From assembly GCA_002390845.1 (NCBI GenBank), contig DGQT01000067.1:44486-108485 (forward strand): 64,000 nt of DNA, read 5' to 3'. The stretch comes from Chitinophagaceae bacterium UBA4407 (GTDB taxonomy: Bacteria; Bacteroidota; Bacteroidia; Chitinophagales; Chitinophagaceae). Positions 25,402 to 34,696 of the stretch are shown piece by piece. The first letter of the stretch is position 1; each line of letters starts with the position of its first letter. The position numbers and the translations under genes are program-made. Under the pieces are notes generated by a model. It did not search any database. It saw only the letters and a list, made by a program, of their open reading frames with translations, and was not told the origin of the DNA.

Positions 25402-26908
25402 AAATATACAATCCGAAATAGCAGACCCAAATCCTGAGTTTCTTATTAAATCTATTGCAGAACAAGGATATAGTTTGGAATCATCATTGGCCGACCTGAT
25501 GGACAACTCTGTTTCAGCAAATGCAAATAAAATTGAAGTGCTGATTAAGATGGAGCAAGAGCCATTCACTTTGTTTGTAGCTGACAACGGTCACGGAATG
25601 GATGAGGAGGCACTTAAAGCAAACATGCAGTTTCCAAGCAATTCACCAGAAGAAGAAAGAAATACTTTTGACCTTGGAAGATTTGGATTAGGTATGAAGA
25701 CAGCATCCTTTTCACAAACAAGATGCTTTACAGTTCTGTCAAGAAAGAAGGGAACAAAGAATTATAGCGGGAGAACCTGGGATGTTAACTATCTGAAACA
25801 AGTTGGTAAGTGGAGGCTAATAGTTAATACACAAGAAGAAATAACCAAACTTATACAACAGTACCATTCACTTAGCGAAGGGCATCTGAATCGCTTTGAA
25901 AATTTTGATGCAAACACTATTGTTGTGTGGAAAGGGCTTTACAAGTTTGAAAATTATCTTGAAGAAGATAACAGGCAATCAGCATTAAAGAAGCAAATAA
26001 CGGAAGTTACATCTGATTATTTATCGCTGGTATTTCACCGGTATATGGAACGAAAGGCAAATCCGTTACAGATAAGAATCAACAATAACCTGATTGCAGC
26101 TTTTAATCCCTTCCCCACAACGATTCCTGATTTTCGTCCGATAGAATTTAAACAAAAAAATTTCAGCACTGACACAATTAAAATTGAGGGGTTTGTGCTA
26201 CCATCCAGAAGCATTGATGAAAGTCAAAGTATTTCCATCTGGACTACAAAAAACAGAAGTCTGATGGACATGGAAGGAATATATATTTACAGAGCAGACA
26301 GATTAATTCACTTTGGCGGCTGGAATGGCATAATCAAGAAAGCTCCACGGCTTCAATTAGCAAGACTTCGTGTTGACATTGGAAACAGTGTTGACCACCT
26401 GCTGCATCTGAATGTTGCAAAATCACAAATTGAAATTCCACACGATTTGACAGCAGCTTTTGAAAAATACATTGATGAATTGAAAACTCAGGCAGAAAGA
26501 GAGTTTTTCAACAGAGGCATAAGAAAGTTTTCGTCCAATCGCAAAGAAGATAATGTTCAATTGTTTGAGAGAAAAGCCAGCAACAAAGGTACTTTGCTGG
26601 AAGTGAACAGTAGTTTTCCATTACTCAAGTCATTGATGGGTGAGTTAAATAAAGGTCAGCTCACAAAATTGAACTTGGTAATTAGGATGATAAATACAAG
26701 GATTAATGAAATCAGGCAGACTCATGAGGAGAAAGCTTTTGTTGGAATCGAAGAGAAAGACGGGTTGTCCATGAAAGATTTGGTTATGTGTGTGAACGAA
26801 CTAATAGCAAGTGGACTATCTGCGGAATTGATAAAAACTGACATACTTCCCAATCTTGGATTTGCTGAAACTTCTTTGCCATCAGAAGTTATGCAATTAT
26901 TAAAATAA
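25391..26908 (+). CDS. MORC/MutL-like GHKL ATPase
   Basis: A 505-aa protein with a Bergerat ATP-binding fold: N-box SSLADLMDNSVSANA (31-45), G1 box FVADNGHGM (62-70) and G2 box LGRFGLGMKTASFSQ (95-109). The usual catalytic Glu of the N-box is Asp35 here. An S5-like transducer region probably follows. Prokaryotic relatives of eukaryotic MORC ATPases in restriction-type operons with Vsr, Dcm, Z1 and AIPR genes were described by Iyer, Abhiman and Aravind (2008; cited from memory). It is likely an ATP-driven DNA clamp that signals to the nuclease components. Confidence 0.85.
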   Translation: MENRNIQSEIADPNPEFLIKSIAEQGYSLESSLADLMDNSVSANANKIEVLIKMEQEPFTLFVADNGHGMDEEALKANMQFPSNSPEEERNTFDLGRFGLGMKTASFSQTRCFTVLSRKKGTKNYSGRTWDVNYLKQVGKWRLIVNTQEEITKLIQQYHSLSEGHLNRFENFDANTIVVWKGLYKFENYLEEDNRQSALKKQITEVTSDYLSLVFHRYMERKANPLQIRINNNLIAAFNPFPTTIPDFRPIEFKQKNFSTDTIKIEGFVLPSRSIDESQSISIWTTKNRSLMDMEGIYIYRADRLIHFGGWNGIIKKAPRLQLARLRVDIGNSVDHLLHLNVAKSQIEIPHDLTAAFEKYIDELKTQAEREFFNRGIRKFSSNRKEDNVQLFERKASNKGTLLEVNSSFPLLKSLMGELNKGQLTKLNLVIRMINTRINEIRQTHEEKAFVGIEEKDGLSMKDLVMCVNELIASGLSAELIKTDILPNLGFAETSLPSEVMQLLK

Positions 26909-26913
26909 GTTTC

Positions 26914-29900
26914 ATGGAGAATAAATATATTGATATTATTATCAAAATCATTGCAAGCAAGGCAAAAGAATATTCGCAGAGTAATTCATTATCTCCTGCT
27001 TATTTTATGAATCTTCTACCTGAGATAAAAGATTCAATTGTTGCGGTAATCAAAGTATATGGCTATCCTGAAATTGATGAGGTGACTTTGAAAAATTATT
27101 TCGAGACTGCCAAGAACCAGTATTTATCTGTAAACGCTATTGACATTGACCCAAGCAATGCTCTTACAAAAAATGGATTTAGAAGCTGGCTAACAGCAGA
27201 AAGAAAAGAGGAGATGAAAAACTCCTGGAATTACAGCGACAGATATTTTACTCTTCTTGAGAAAGCAGGTAGGTCAGAAAAAGTAATTGATGAAACTAAG
27301 AAAACAAGTCTTGAGATTCTGGAAAAAATGGGAGACCCAAAATCAAGAGAAGAATTTTATGTGAAGGGATTAGTTGTTGGGAGCGTCCAGGCAGGAAAAA
27401 CTCAAAACTTTAATGCAGTAATCAACCGTGCAATTGATTCTGGCTACGGATTAATAATTGTGTTGGCTGGTTTAATGGAAGACCTAAGGAATCAAACGCA
27501 ATTAAGAATTGAGAACGATGTTATCGGAGAAGGGCTTGACCTCGATACAGACAGATTGGTAAATAAAGGCGTAGGCAATATTCGCAGGTTTGGTATCTCG
27601 GCTGATTCAGGAGGAGTAAGAGTGGAGCAAGTTATAGGAATCACTTCATCAAAATCAGATTTTAAAAAATCTTTGTTAGATGCAGATTTCTCTTTGAATC
27701 ACATAAACATTTTGGTCTGCAAAAACAATGTAAGTGTATTACGGAATCTTATTGTCTGGCTGCATGATTATCTTGAAGAAAACAAAGAGCAGCATAATAT
27801 TCCACTGCTGATTCTGGATGATGAGGCAGACAACGCATCATTGAATAATGAAGGAAAGAAGGGAAGAGAATACGCTTCAAAAACAAATGGACATATCAGA
27901 GCTTTACTTGCATTGTTCAAGAGAAAAACTTATTTGGGATATACCGCAACACCATTCGCAAATATTCTTGCTGACCGGAATGATGCTCCGGAAAATAACT
28001 GGATTGTAAAGTACAAAGTGAGAGGACAAGCAGAGGAGAAAGCATTGCAACGAGTTGACAATTTATTTCCTGATGATTTTATCGTTCTGCTTAATCCACC
28101 AACAAATTATGTTGGAGCAAAAGAAATTTTTGAAACAACTAAGCCGATAGACAACAAGGCAGAATTAAAAATCCCTCTTGTTGAAATTGTTGATGATAAC
28201 ATCGAACATTTTCCTGACAAGGTCTATTTTTCTAACACTGGAGAATTAGTAGGTGTCTTGAAAATCAAAAATCAAAATGAATGGAATGAGATAATTGGGC
28301 AGTTTAACTCTTATCTTGACTTTGCTGACTACAGAGAATATAGAAGACAAACAAGGTCTTCAAGAACAGGAGATGACTTTCCAAGAAAACTACCTGATTC
28401 AATAAAGGAAAGCATTCTCTGTTTCATTCTTTCAATTGCCATTCGTGAAAGCAGAAAACCTGCAATGATAAATTCCACAATGTTCAATCCGCATAATTCA
28501 ATGCTGATTCACATTTCAAGATACACACTTTGGCAAAACAGGCTCAAAGGTTTAATTGATGTGTATGTAAGAGAGTTGCAAAGCAGTTTGCAACTTGACG
28601 ACCCTGGAAATCCTACTTCAATCTTCGCAACTTTTGAACGAACTTGGTTCAAATACTACTCGAAAATTATTGAACATATTTCTGACTATTTGCCGAAAGG
28701 TTATGATGATGAGTTTCTGAAACCAATCAGTTTTGAGACAATTAAGAATAATTTTCTCACTGATGCGATTAAGGGAATTGAAGTCAAAGCAATAAACAGC
28801 GTAACAGGAGATAAATTGATTTATCCGAAGAACACTCCTAAAAAGTACATTGCTATTGGTGGAAATAGATTGTCCCGTGGATTTACTCTTGAAGGACTTA
28901 GCATAAACTACTTTGTCCGTTCAACTGATTATTCTGATGCCCTTCTTCAAATGGGAAGATGGTTTGGTTACAGACCAGGGTATCTTGACTGTTGTAAACT
29001 TTTCATAACCCGTGATTCAATGGAGAAGTATGATTTGGTAACACGAACCATTGAAGAATTGGAAGTAGAATTTAGAAAGATGGAAGAGAAAAATCGGAAA
29101 CCATCTGACTTTATTCTTCGTGTTAAGAAGCATCCAGGAGCACTTAAAATAACAAGACCGGCAATACTTCGTGATACACTTGAAGTCAATTGGTCGTATC
29201 AGGATTCACTTGAACAATCAACAAACTTTGACATCCACAAGAAAAAAATTGAGTCAGTTTGGGAGCAGTTCAGGAATAATATTGTGGCAAGGCACAAGTT
29301 TGAAATCAAAAAGAAAGAAGATAATAAAACCGATGCAGGATTTCTTATTGCACAAACTGATATTTCAGGCGTGTTGAAAATACTCAAACAGGAAAACAAC
29401 TTTGGAAATGATACATGTGATAGTATTATTAGATTTCTTGAGAGATGTCGAGATGTTGATAAACTCAGGCACTGGACAATTGCAATTAAGACAACTGGCA
29501 GAGCAAATGTTGATGAAGGAAAAGGGATTTTGAAAAAATCAGAATCCAATTTGCCAGTTGATATTACAATGACTGTGAGAAGAGGGCCAGGAAAAGACGA
29601 AGGCGTAAAATATTTCAGAGAAAAATTTACCCAATCTAAAATCTTCGGGGCATCGGGCAAATCAGCCAACCTTATTTCAGCAGGGCTTGACATGGCTATC
29701 CTTTTAACCGATACCCAAATCAAATCAGCAGAGAAAGAATTTGTAGATAACAGAATGCAATACTATGCGGAAAAATATCCTGAATGGACAAAGGAAGAAA
29801 TTAAGAAAAAAGCAGAAGAAGTAAATATTCCAGAACGAGTTTACCGTGAGAAAATGACTGACCAGGAAGGACTTCTCGTAATCTACATTTTAGACTCCTA

Positions 29901-30132
29901 TTATGTTTTTCTTCAGGAGAAAGGCAAAGAAGATTCTGAATTGAAAATGATTGTTGAAAGCGAAGAAATTGATTTGAATATACCATTGATAGGTTATGCA
30001 ATAGGATTTCCACCAATTGAACCAGACCCAGGAGGAGTTTATGTTCATGGAAATTATGGATTTGAAGAAGATGAGGAAATAGAATTTAACGAAGCAGATT
30101 CTGAATTACCGGATGACGCAAACGAAATATAG
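26914..30132 (+). CDS. Z1-domain helicase-like ATPase
   Basis: A 1072-aa superfamily-2-like ATPase. Walker A GSVQAGKT (156-163) follows KGLVV; Walker B reads LLILDDEADNASL (298-310); then YLGYTATPFANIL (340-352), a motif III analogue. After the central Z1 region come IAIGGNRLSRGFTLEGL (about 644-660) and LLQMGRWFGYRPG (about 677-689), the motif V/VI equivalents with a probable arginine finger. The C-terminal 350 aa are charged and unassigned. Z1 proteins are found with MORC-like ATPases, Dcm, REase and AIPR genes; a DNA translocase role is inferred. It starts 5 bp after the previous stop. Confidence 0.88.
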   Translation: MENKYIDIIIKIIASKAKEYSQSNSLSPAYFMNLLPEIKDSIVAVIKVYGYPEIDEVTLKNYFETAKNQYLSVNAIDIDPSNALTKNGFRSWLTAERKEEMKNSWNYSDRYFTLLEKAGRSEKVIDETKKTSLEILEKMGDPKSREEFYVKGLVVGSVQAGKTQNFNAVINRAIDSGYGLIIVLAGLMEDLRNQTQLRIENDVIGEGLDLDTDRLVNKGVGNIRRFGISADSGGVRVEQVIGITSSKSDFKKSLLDADFSLNHINILVCKNNVSVLRNLIVWLHDYLEENKEQHNIPLLILDDEADNASLNNEGKKGREYASKTNGHIRALLALFKRKTYLGYTATPFANILADRNDAPENNWIVKYKVRGQAEEKALQRVDNLFPDDFIVLLNPPTNYVGAKEIFETTKPIDNKAELKIPLVEIVDDNIEHFPDKVYFSNTGELVGVLKIKNQNEWNEIIGQFNSYLDFADYREYRRQTRSSRTGDDFPRKLPDSIKESILCFILSIAIRESRKPAMINSTMFNPHNSMLIHISRYTLWQNRLKGLIDVYVRELQSSLQLDDPGNPTSIFATFERTWFKYYSKIIEHISDYLPKGYDDEFLKPISFETIKNNFLTDAIKGIEVKAINSVTGDKLIYPKNTPKKYIAIGGNRLSRGFTLEGLSINYFVRSTDYSDALLQMGRWFGYRPGYLDCCKLFITRDSMEKYDLVTRTIEELEVEFRKMEEKNRKPSDFILRVKKHPGALKITRPAILRDTLEVNWSYQDSLEQSTNFDIHKKKIESVWEQFRNNIVARHKFEIKKKEDNKTDAGFLIAQTDISGVLKILKQENNFGNDTCDSIIRFLERCRDVDKLRHWTIAIKTTGRANVDEGKGILKKSESNLPVDITMTVRRGPGKDEGVKYFREKFTQSKIFGASGKSANLISAGLDMAILLTDTQIKSAEKEFVDNRMQYYAEKYPEWTKEEIKKKAEEVNIPERVYREKMTDQEGLLVIYILDSYYVFLQEKGKEDSELKMIVESEEIDLNIPLIGYAIGFPPIEPDPGGVYVHGNYGFEEDEEIEFNEADSELPDDANEI

Positions 30133-30134
30133 TT

Positions 30135-31103
30135 ATGACAAATATTGAACTGAAACAAAAGTGGTCAGGGCTTTTAGAGAATCCTGTTACAAGTGGCTAT
30201 CGGTCTATAAGAATTTCTGCTGACTGTATCTGCGAACTGTATCTTGGTGTGAGCAGCGAAGGCAAGAGATGCCTGATACTTGCGTTACCTGACAGCAAAC
30301 GTTTAGATTTCAAAGGGGTTCAAAAAGAAAATTTATCTATCGAATATTTTGGAGAGAAAAATTTAATCGTACTGCAATTAAACGACATTGATTTCAGCGA
30401 CCTTTTTGATGACTTGGTTCTTTCTCTCTATCACGGAATAAAAACTATCAGTCTGGTTGATGAATATTCAAATCATTTCATTCAGACGTTTTACAGATGG
30501 AGTGATTTTTTTGAAGACAAGAAATCAGACTTGCTTTCTGAGGATGCAATAAAGGGAATAATGGGTGAATTGTTGGTTCTGAAATTACTTATCACTTCAC
30601 CAGACCGACCCGAAATTAATTTCCTCTTGAAAGCATGGACTGGACTTTATGATAAAGGAAACGACTTTGAATTGGAACTTAAAAATCTTGAAGTAAAAAC
30701 AAAATCACCATCAGGAATTGATGTGAAGATTTCAAGTGAATTTCAATTACAAGTTTCGCCGGGAAAAGGATTGGAATTGTATGTTGTTTCGCTACAAAGC
30801 GATTTTACTGTTGGCATTCACATTAGAGATTTGATTTTGGAAATAAAAAAACTGGTACAGGAATTTTCTGGTGACATTACAATCTTGTGGAAAGCCCTAA
30901 GTCAAAAAAATATCACTGCTAAAAATGTGAATCAGTATGACAGGTACAGATTCCAACCCCTCAATTGGGTTTCTTACAACTGTGCAGATGAAAATTTCCC
31001 GAAATTAAGCAGGTCGAATATTCCGGAAGAAGTAAGTGCTTTGAAATACATTTTGAGAACAAACCTCTTAACATCATTCATTATCGGACAAAGCAATTTT
31101 TAG
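30135..31103 (+). CDS. PD-(D/E)XK motif protein (DUF4420-like)
   Basis: A 322-aa predicted nuclease. The restriction-endonuclease core is visible: Glu145 in GIMGELLVLKLL, then Asp177 in YDKGNDFELE and the catalytic Glu186-Val-Lys188 in LEVKTKS, followed by a beta-strand ISSEFQLQVSP. Members of this family (PF14390-type) occur in the same operon type and are thought to be the DNA-cutting subunit. It has 2 bp to the Z1 gene and 1 bp to the AIPR gene, so coordinated translation is nearly certain. Confidence 0.82.
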   Translation: MTNIELKQKWSGLLENPVTSGYRSIRISADCICELYLGVSSEGKRCLILALPDSKRLDFKGVQKENLSIEYFGEKNLIVLQLNDIDFSDLFDDLVLSLYHGIKTISLVDEYSNHFIQTFYRWSDFFEDKKSDLLSEDAIKGIMGELLVLKLLITSPDRPEINFLLKAWTGLYDKGNDFELELKNLEVKTKSPSGIDVKISSEFQLQVSPGKGLELYVVSLQSDFTVGIHIRDLILEIKKLVQEFSGDITILWKALSQKNITAKNVNQYDRYRFQPLNWVSYNCADENFPKLSRSNIPEEVSALKYILRTNLLTSFIIGQSNF

Positions 31104-31104
31104 C

Positions 31105-33711
31105 ATGAAAATTCAGGAATTTCTTAATTACAGAAAGGAATTACTCGATAGTTCAAAAGACGAAGAGGGATTTGTTCAGCAAACACAGTTGCTGAGTCAG
31201 ATTCTTCCGTTAATGGTTGATGCAAAATTACTTGATTCGGAAGACTGGAATGATTCTTACTATTTGAATCCTGCCGAAAACTTTAAAGTAAACGGTTATA
31301 CGGTTAACGAATCATCAGAAAGATTGCAATTATTCATCGTTGATGAAACAAGTATTGACCTTACTGCTTCGGAAAAAGATTTACAAATCTCAACTAAAAG
31401 TTACTATGACAATCAATTTAAAAGGGTAACGAGGTTTTTGAATAAGGCAATTAAAGGATATTTAAATGACGAAGTTCAGGATGCAGACCCAATTAGACCA
31501 TTGCTCTCTCAACTCTCATCAGCAACTGGAGCAGAGCAGTTTGATGTAATTGAAATATTTCTGGTCAGTGCCTCAGCAACTACTGAAACCCGTGGCGCAT
31601 TGCCACAACCCAAGAGAATCGAATTTGAGGATGAAAATATCTCAGTATCATTTACAAGAAACAGAGAACGAGTAAAAAAAGATTTGCTAATCATTAAAAA
31701 ATTAGTTGACCTGAATTTTTTGTATGATGTGTTGATTTCTCAGGGAAACAGAGAAGCCCTTATAATTGATTTTGAAAATCTGTTTGACTATAAAATTGAA
31801 GTGATTAAAGCGGCAGATGAAGAAAACTTTGAATCCTATCTCTGTGTTTTACCAGCACATATTCTGTCTGACCTTTACAAAAGATATAGTTCAAGGCTAC
31901 TTGAAAAAAATGTGCGGTCATTTCTTCAATTCAAAGGAGCAAATAAGGGCATAAGAGAAACGATTAGAATGAGCCCTGAAAAGTTTATCGCATTCAACAA
32001 CGGAATAACAATTACTTCAACTGCAAAAGAGCTTGAAGCAAAAAATGGAAAATTATTTATAAAGTCATTGACAGATTTTCAGATTGTAAATGGCGGACAG
32101 ACAACCGCCAGCATCTACTTCACCCAAAAGGATGGTTTTCCAATTGACAAAGTGAAAGTAATGGCTAAGATTAACGTAGCCCGTGATGTGACTGAAGAAG
32201 GATTGGATTCTTTGATTTCAGATATAAGCAGATATTCAAATTCGCAAACTAAAGTTTCAAATGTTGACCTGAGTTCAAGAAGTCCGCAACTGAATAAACT
32301 CAAAGCACTTTCCGATAGCATTGTTACACCATCAGGTAGAAAATGGTTCTTTGAAAAATCAAGAGGGGAATTTAATACCAAACTAAGAATTGCGGGTTCA
32401 AACAAAGCAAGAATTGAAAAAGAATATCCAAAGAACTATCGTTTCACGAAGGAGCAATTAGGAAAGTATTTTACTGCATGGGGAGACCAGCCGTATGTTG
32501 TGAAAAAAGGTGGTGAAAAAGTTTTCAGATATTTTTTGGAAGAAATCACTGGAGAGTTGCGTGGCAAGAAAGCAATTAATGTAAATCGGGATTTTTACGA
32601 AGAGTTAATTTCCAAAATTATTTTGTTTACTCAGCTTGAAAAAATTTACGGTCAGGGAAAAAATTCTATGGGACAAATAAGGTCAGCAGTTGTTCCCTAT
32701 ACTATCTCGGTAATCTACATTTATACTGATGGCGCTAAAGCGGGAAAGCAATTCGACCTTTCTAAAATTTGGAAGAAGGAAAAACTTGAAGACGATTTGG
32801 TAACATTTTTCACTGAACTAATGGAGTTGATGAATGGCTTGATAAAAAACTATTCCGAGAGCGATGACTATGGCGAGTATGCAAAAAACAAGAAACTGTG
32901 GGAAGATATTTCAACTTCTAAGGAGATTGAAAAGTTCATGACTTCAAAAATTGCTCAACAGATTCTAAGCAAATATTCTATTCCTGTTAGAGAGAAAAAA
33001 AATGGAGGAACAACCGAGGTCGATTTTGAAAGAATACAGGCGAACATTGAGGTTCTTTCAAAAGGGGTTGAATTTTATAATCAGCTCAGGGAGAAATATG
33101 ATGGACTTTCCAAGCTCCAGGAGAAGAAAATGGATATTATTATTTCTTCAATAATTAAGTTGGAAGATTTAAGCGAAGACCATTTACGGTTTGAAAGCAA
33201 CCTGATGAATGAGATACGGAAAAATAGTCCTGAAATATTTGACCAAATAAATACCCCATACAATTATCAGATTGAAAGCACCTTGAAACTTATTATTCTG
33301 AAATACAACCAAGCGATTGAAAACGGTTTTGGGTTGACTGATTTTTTTAAGTCAATTGAACGGAATACTTCTGCTGTCAATAACAAGTATTCATCGGTTT
33401 TTAACAAGATAGCAGTTGAGCTTGAAAAAGGAGTTGCTCCGTCAGTTAAAGACATTCAATTGGCATCAAACTATTTTAACAAAGAGACAGCACCAGCAAA
33501 AGAAACTCCCAGCGGTGCAGCCCCTAAAATCAATCTGAGTGTTTTGAGGCAAATGGTAGAGTGGGATTCCAGAATGAAAATCTTGTCCAATGGAGAAAGG
33601 CAGTATATGGCAGACTTGGCCTATGAACTAAAACCTCTTAACCAATTTCATAAGACAAATGCTGAAAAACATTTGAAGACATTAATGAAAGCCGGATTTA
33701 GTTGTCAATAG
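31105..33711 (+). CDS. AIPR-family (abortive infection phage resistance) protein
   Basis: An 868-aa protein with the AIPR core: IAFNNGITITSTAKELE near residues 295-310 and FQIVNGGQTTASIYFTQ near 325-340, after the RYSSRLLEKNVRSFLQFKG block. The C-terminal 250 aa are helical and charged. AIPR proteins were named from plasmid-borne abortive phage resistance and recur in restriction-type defence loci; the molecular activity is not settled. It is the last gene of the operon; the following 230 bp hold the AbiE promoter region. Confidence 0.85.
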   Translation: MKIQEFLNYRKELLDSSKDEEGFVQQTQLLSQILPLMVDAKLLDSEDWNDSYYLNPAENFKVNGYTVNESSERLQLFIVDETSIDLTASEKDLQISTKSYYDNQFKRVTRFLNKAIKGYLNDEVQDADPIRPLLSQLSSATGAEQFDVIEIFLVSASATTETRGALPQPKRIEFEDENISVSFTRNRERVKKDLLIIKKLVDLNFLYDVLISQGNREALIIDFENLFDYKIEVIKAADEENFESYLCVLPAHILSDLYKRYSSRLLEKNVRSFLQFKGANKGIRETIRMSPEKFIAFNNGITITSTAKELEAKNGKLFIKSLTDFQIVNGGQTTASIYFTQKDGFPIDKVKVMAKINVARDVTEEGLDSLISDISRYSNSQTKVSNVDLSSRSPQLNKLKALSDSIVTPSGRKWFFEKSRGEFNTKLRIAGSNKARIEKEYPKNYRFTKEQLGKYFTAWGDQPYVVKKGGEKVFRYFLEEITGELRGKKAINVNRDFYEELISKIILFTQLEKIYGQGKNSMGQIRSAVVPYTISVIYIYTDGAKAGKQFDLSKIWKKEKLEDDLVTFFTELMELMNGLIKNYSESDDYGEYAKNKKLWEDISTSKEIEKFMTSKIAQQILSKYSIPVREKKNGGTTEVDFERIQANIEVLSKGVEFYNQLREKYDGLSKLQEKKMDIIISSIIKLEDLSEDHLRFESNLMNEIRKNSPEIFDQINTPYNYQIESTLKLIILKYNQAIENGFGLTDFFKSIERNTSAVNNKYSSVFNKIAVELEKGVAPSVKDIQLASNYFNKETAPAKETPSGAAPKINLSVLRQMVEWDSRMKILSNGERQYMADLAYELKPLNQFHKTNAEKHLKTLMKAGFSCQ

Positions 33712-33806
33712 TAGAATTATTGCCTGATTATTTTCTCTTTATTTAAGAGGCGGCTTTAAATAATAATTTCTATTTGATATTATATTGAAAATCATCAATT
33801 TAAAGT

Positions 33807-33895
33807 CAAATATTTGCCTGTAATTAGCCAACCTGTCTTTAATTTGATTTCAAATATTTGCCAGTAAATGTCTATAACTGTCCGTAATTTGATTT
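33807..33895 (+). promoter_or_regulatory. Tandem operator-like repeats upstream of the AbiE pair
   Basis: Two imperfect tandem units (33807-33850, 44 bp; 33851-33895, 45 bp). Each begins with the perfect 10-bp palindrome CAAATATTTG followed by GCC(T/A)GTAA and ends TAATTTGATTT. AbiEi-type antitoxins repress their own promoters by binding repeats, so this is the likely operator. It lies 50 bp before the GTG start. Confidence 0.55.
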
Positions 33896-33943
33896 CTGTT
33901 TAGTAGCTTTACACCCTAATAAGGAACAAACAGGATTAAGACA

Positions 33944-34696
33944 GTGCCAAAAGACTTCATTATAGAGCAATTAAAACAACGGTTTGCCGGGCAATCATAT
34001 ATTACCCGTGAGGAGCTATTGGACTTTTACAGGTCATTTGAGCCAGATTTAAAGGAGGCTACTTTTACCTGGCGAATCTATTCACTAAAAGAAAAGAACC
34101 TGCTCAAATCTGTCAGAAAGGGCGTTTATACCCTTTCTGTAAAGCCACAGTTTCATCCTCAGGTAGAACCGAGGTTAAAAGACATTGCCGGTAAAATATG
34201 CAAACAGTTTCCCGCCGCCCGATATTGTGTGTGGAGTACCCGTTGGCTGAATGAGTGGATGATACACCAGCCGGGCAGGTTTTTATTGCTGGTTGAGGTA
34301 GAAGCATCAGCAACCGAATCTGTCTTTTATTTTCTAAAGGATGGAAATTTCAAAAATGTATTCTTCGAGCCGGATGATAACCTGCTGGAGAGATACGTTT
34401 ATGAGCAAACAGAATCCATCATTGTAAAAACATTGGTAACAAAAGCACCGGTAAAAAAAGAGAAAAAAATAGCCATTCCAGCACCAGAAAAAATATTAGT
34501 TGACTTGTTTGTAGAAAGAAAAATATTTGCTCCCTTTCAGGGTAGTGAATTAGTGCATATTTATAACAACCTGTATAAACAGTATGCTTTAAATATTACA
34601 AAGTTGCTGGCTTATGCCAAACGCAGAACCAAAGAGCAGGAACTGCTTGATTTTATAACAAAAAATACTTTACTCACTGAGTTACTAAGCGAATGA
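33944..34696 (+). CDS. AbiEi-like antitoxin (DUF6577-like)
   Basis: A 250-aa protein starting with GTG. The N-terminus is a winged helix (ITREELLDFY, FTWRIYSLKEKNLLKSVRKG, then VYTLS), the DNA-binding part of AbiEi-type antitoxins; the C-terminal part is helical (LVDLFVERKIFAPFQGSELV). It overlaps the toxin gene by 4 bp (ATGA). In type IV toxin-antitoxin systems this protein both represses the operon and counteracts the toxin without tight binding. The family assignment rests on domain order and partner rather than strong motif identity. Confidence 0.72.
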   Translation: MPKDFIIEQLKQRFAGQSYITREELLDFYRSFEPDLKEATFTWRIYSLKEKNLLKSVRKGVYTLSVKPQFHPQVEPRLKDIAGKICKQFPAARYCVWSTRWLNEWMIHQPGRFLLLVEVEASATESVFYFLKDGNFKNVFFEPDDNLLERYVYEQTESIIVKTLVTKAPVKKEKKIAIPAPEKILVDLFVERKIFAPFQGSELVHIYNNLYKQYALNITKLLAYAKRRTKEQELLDFITKNTLLTELLSE

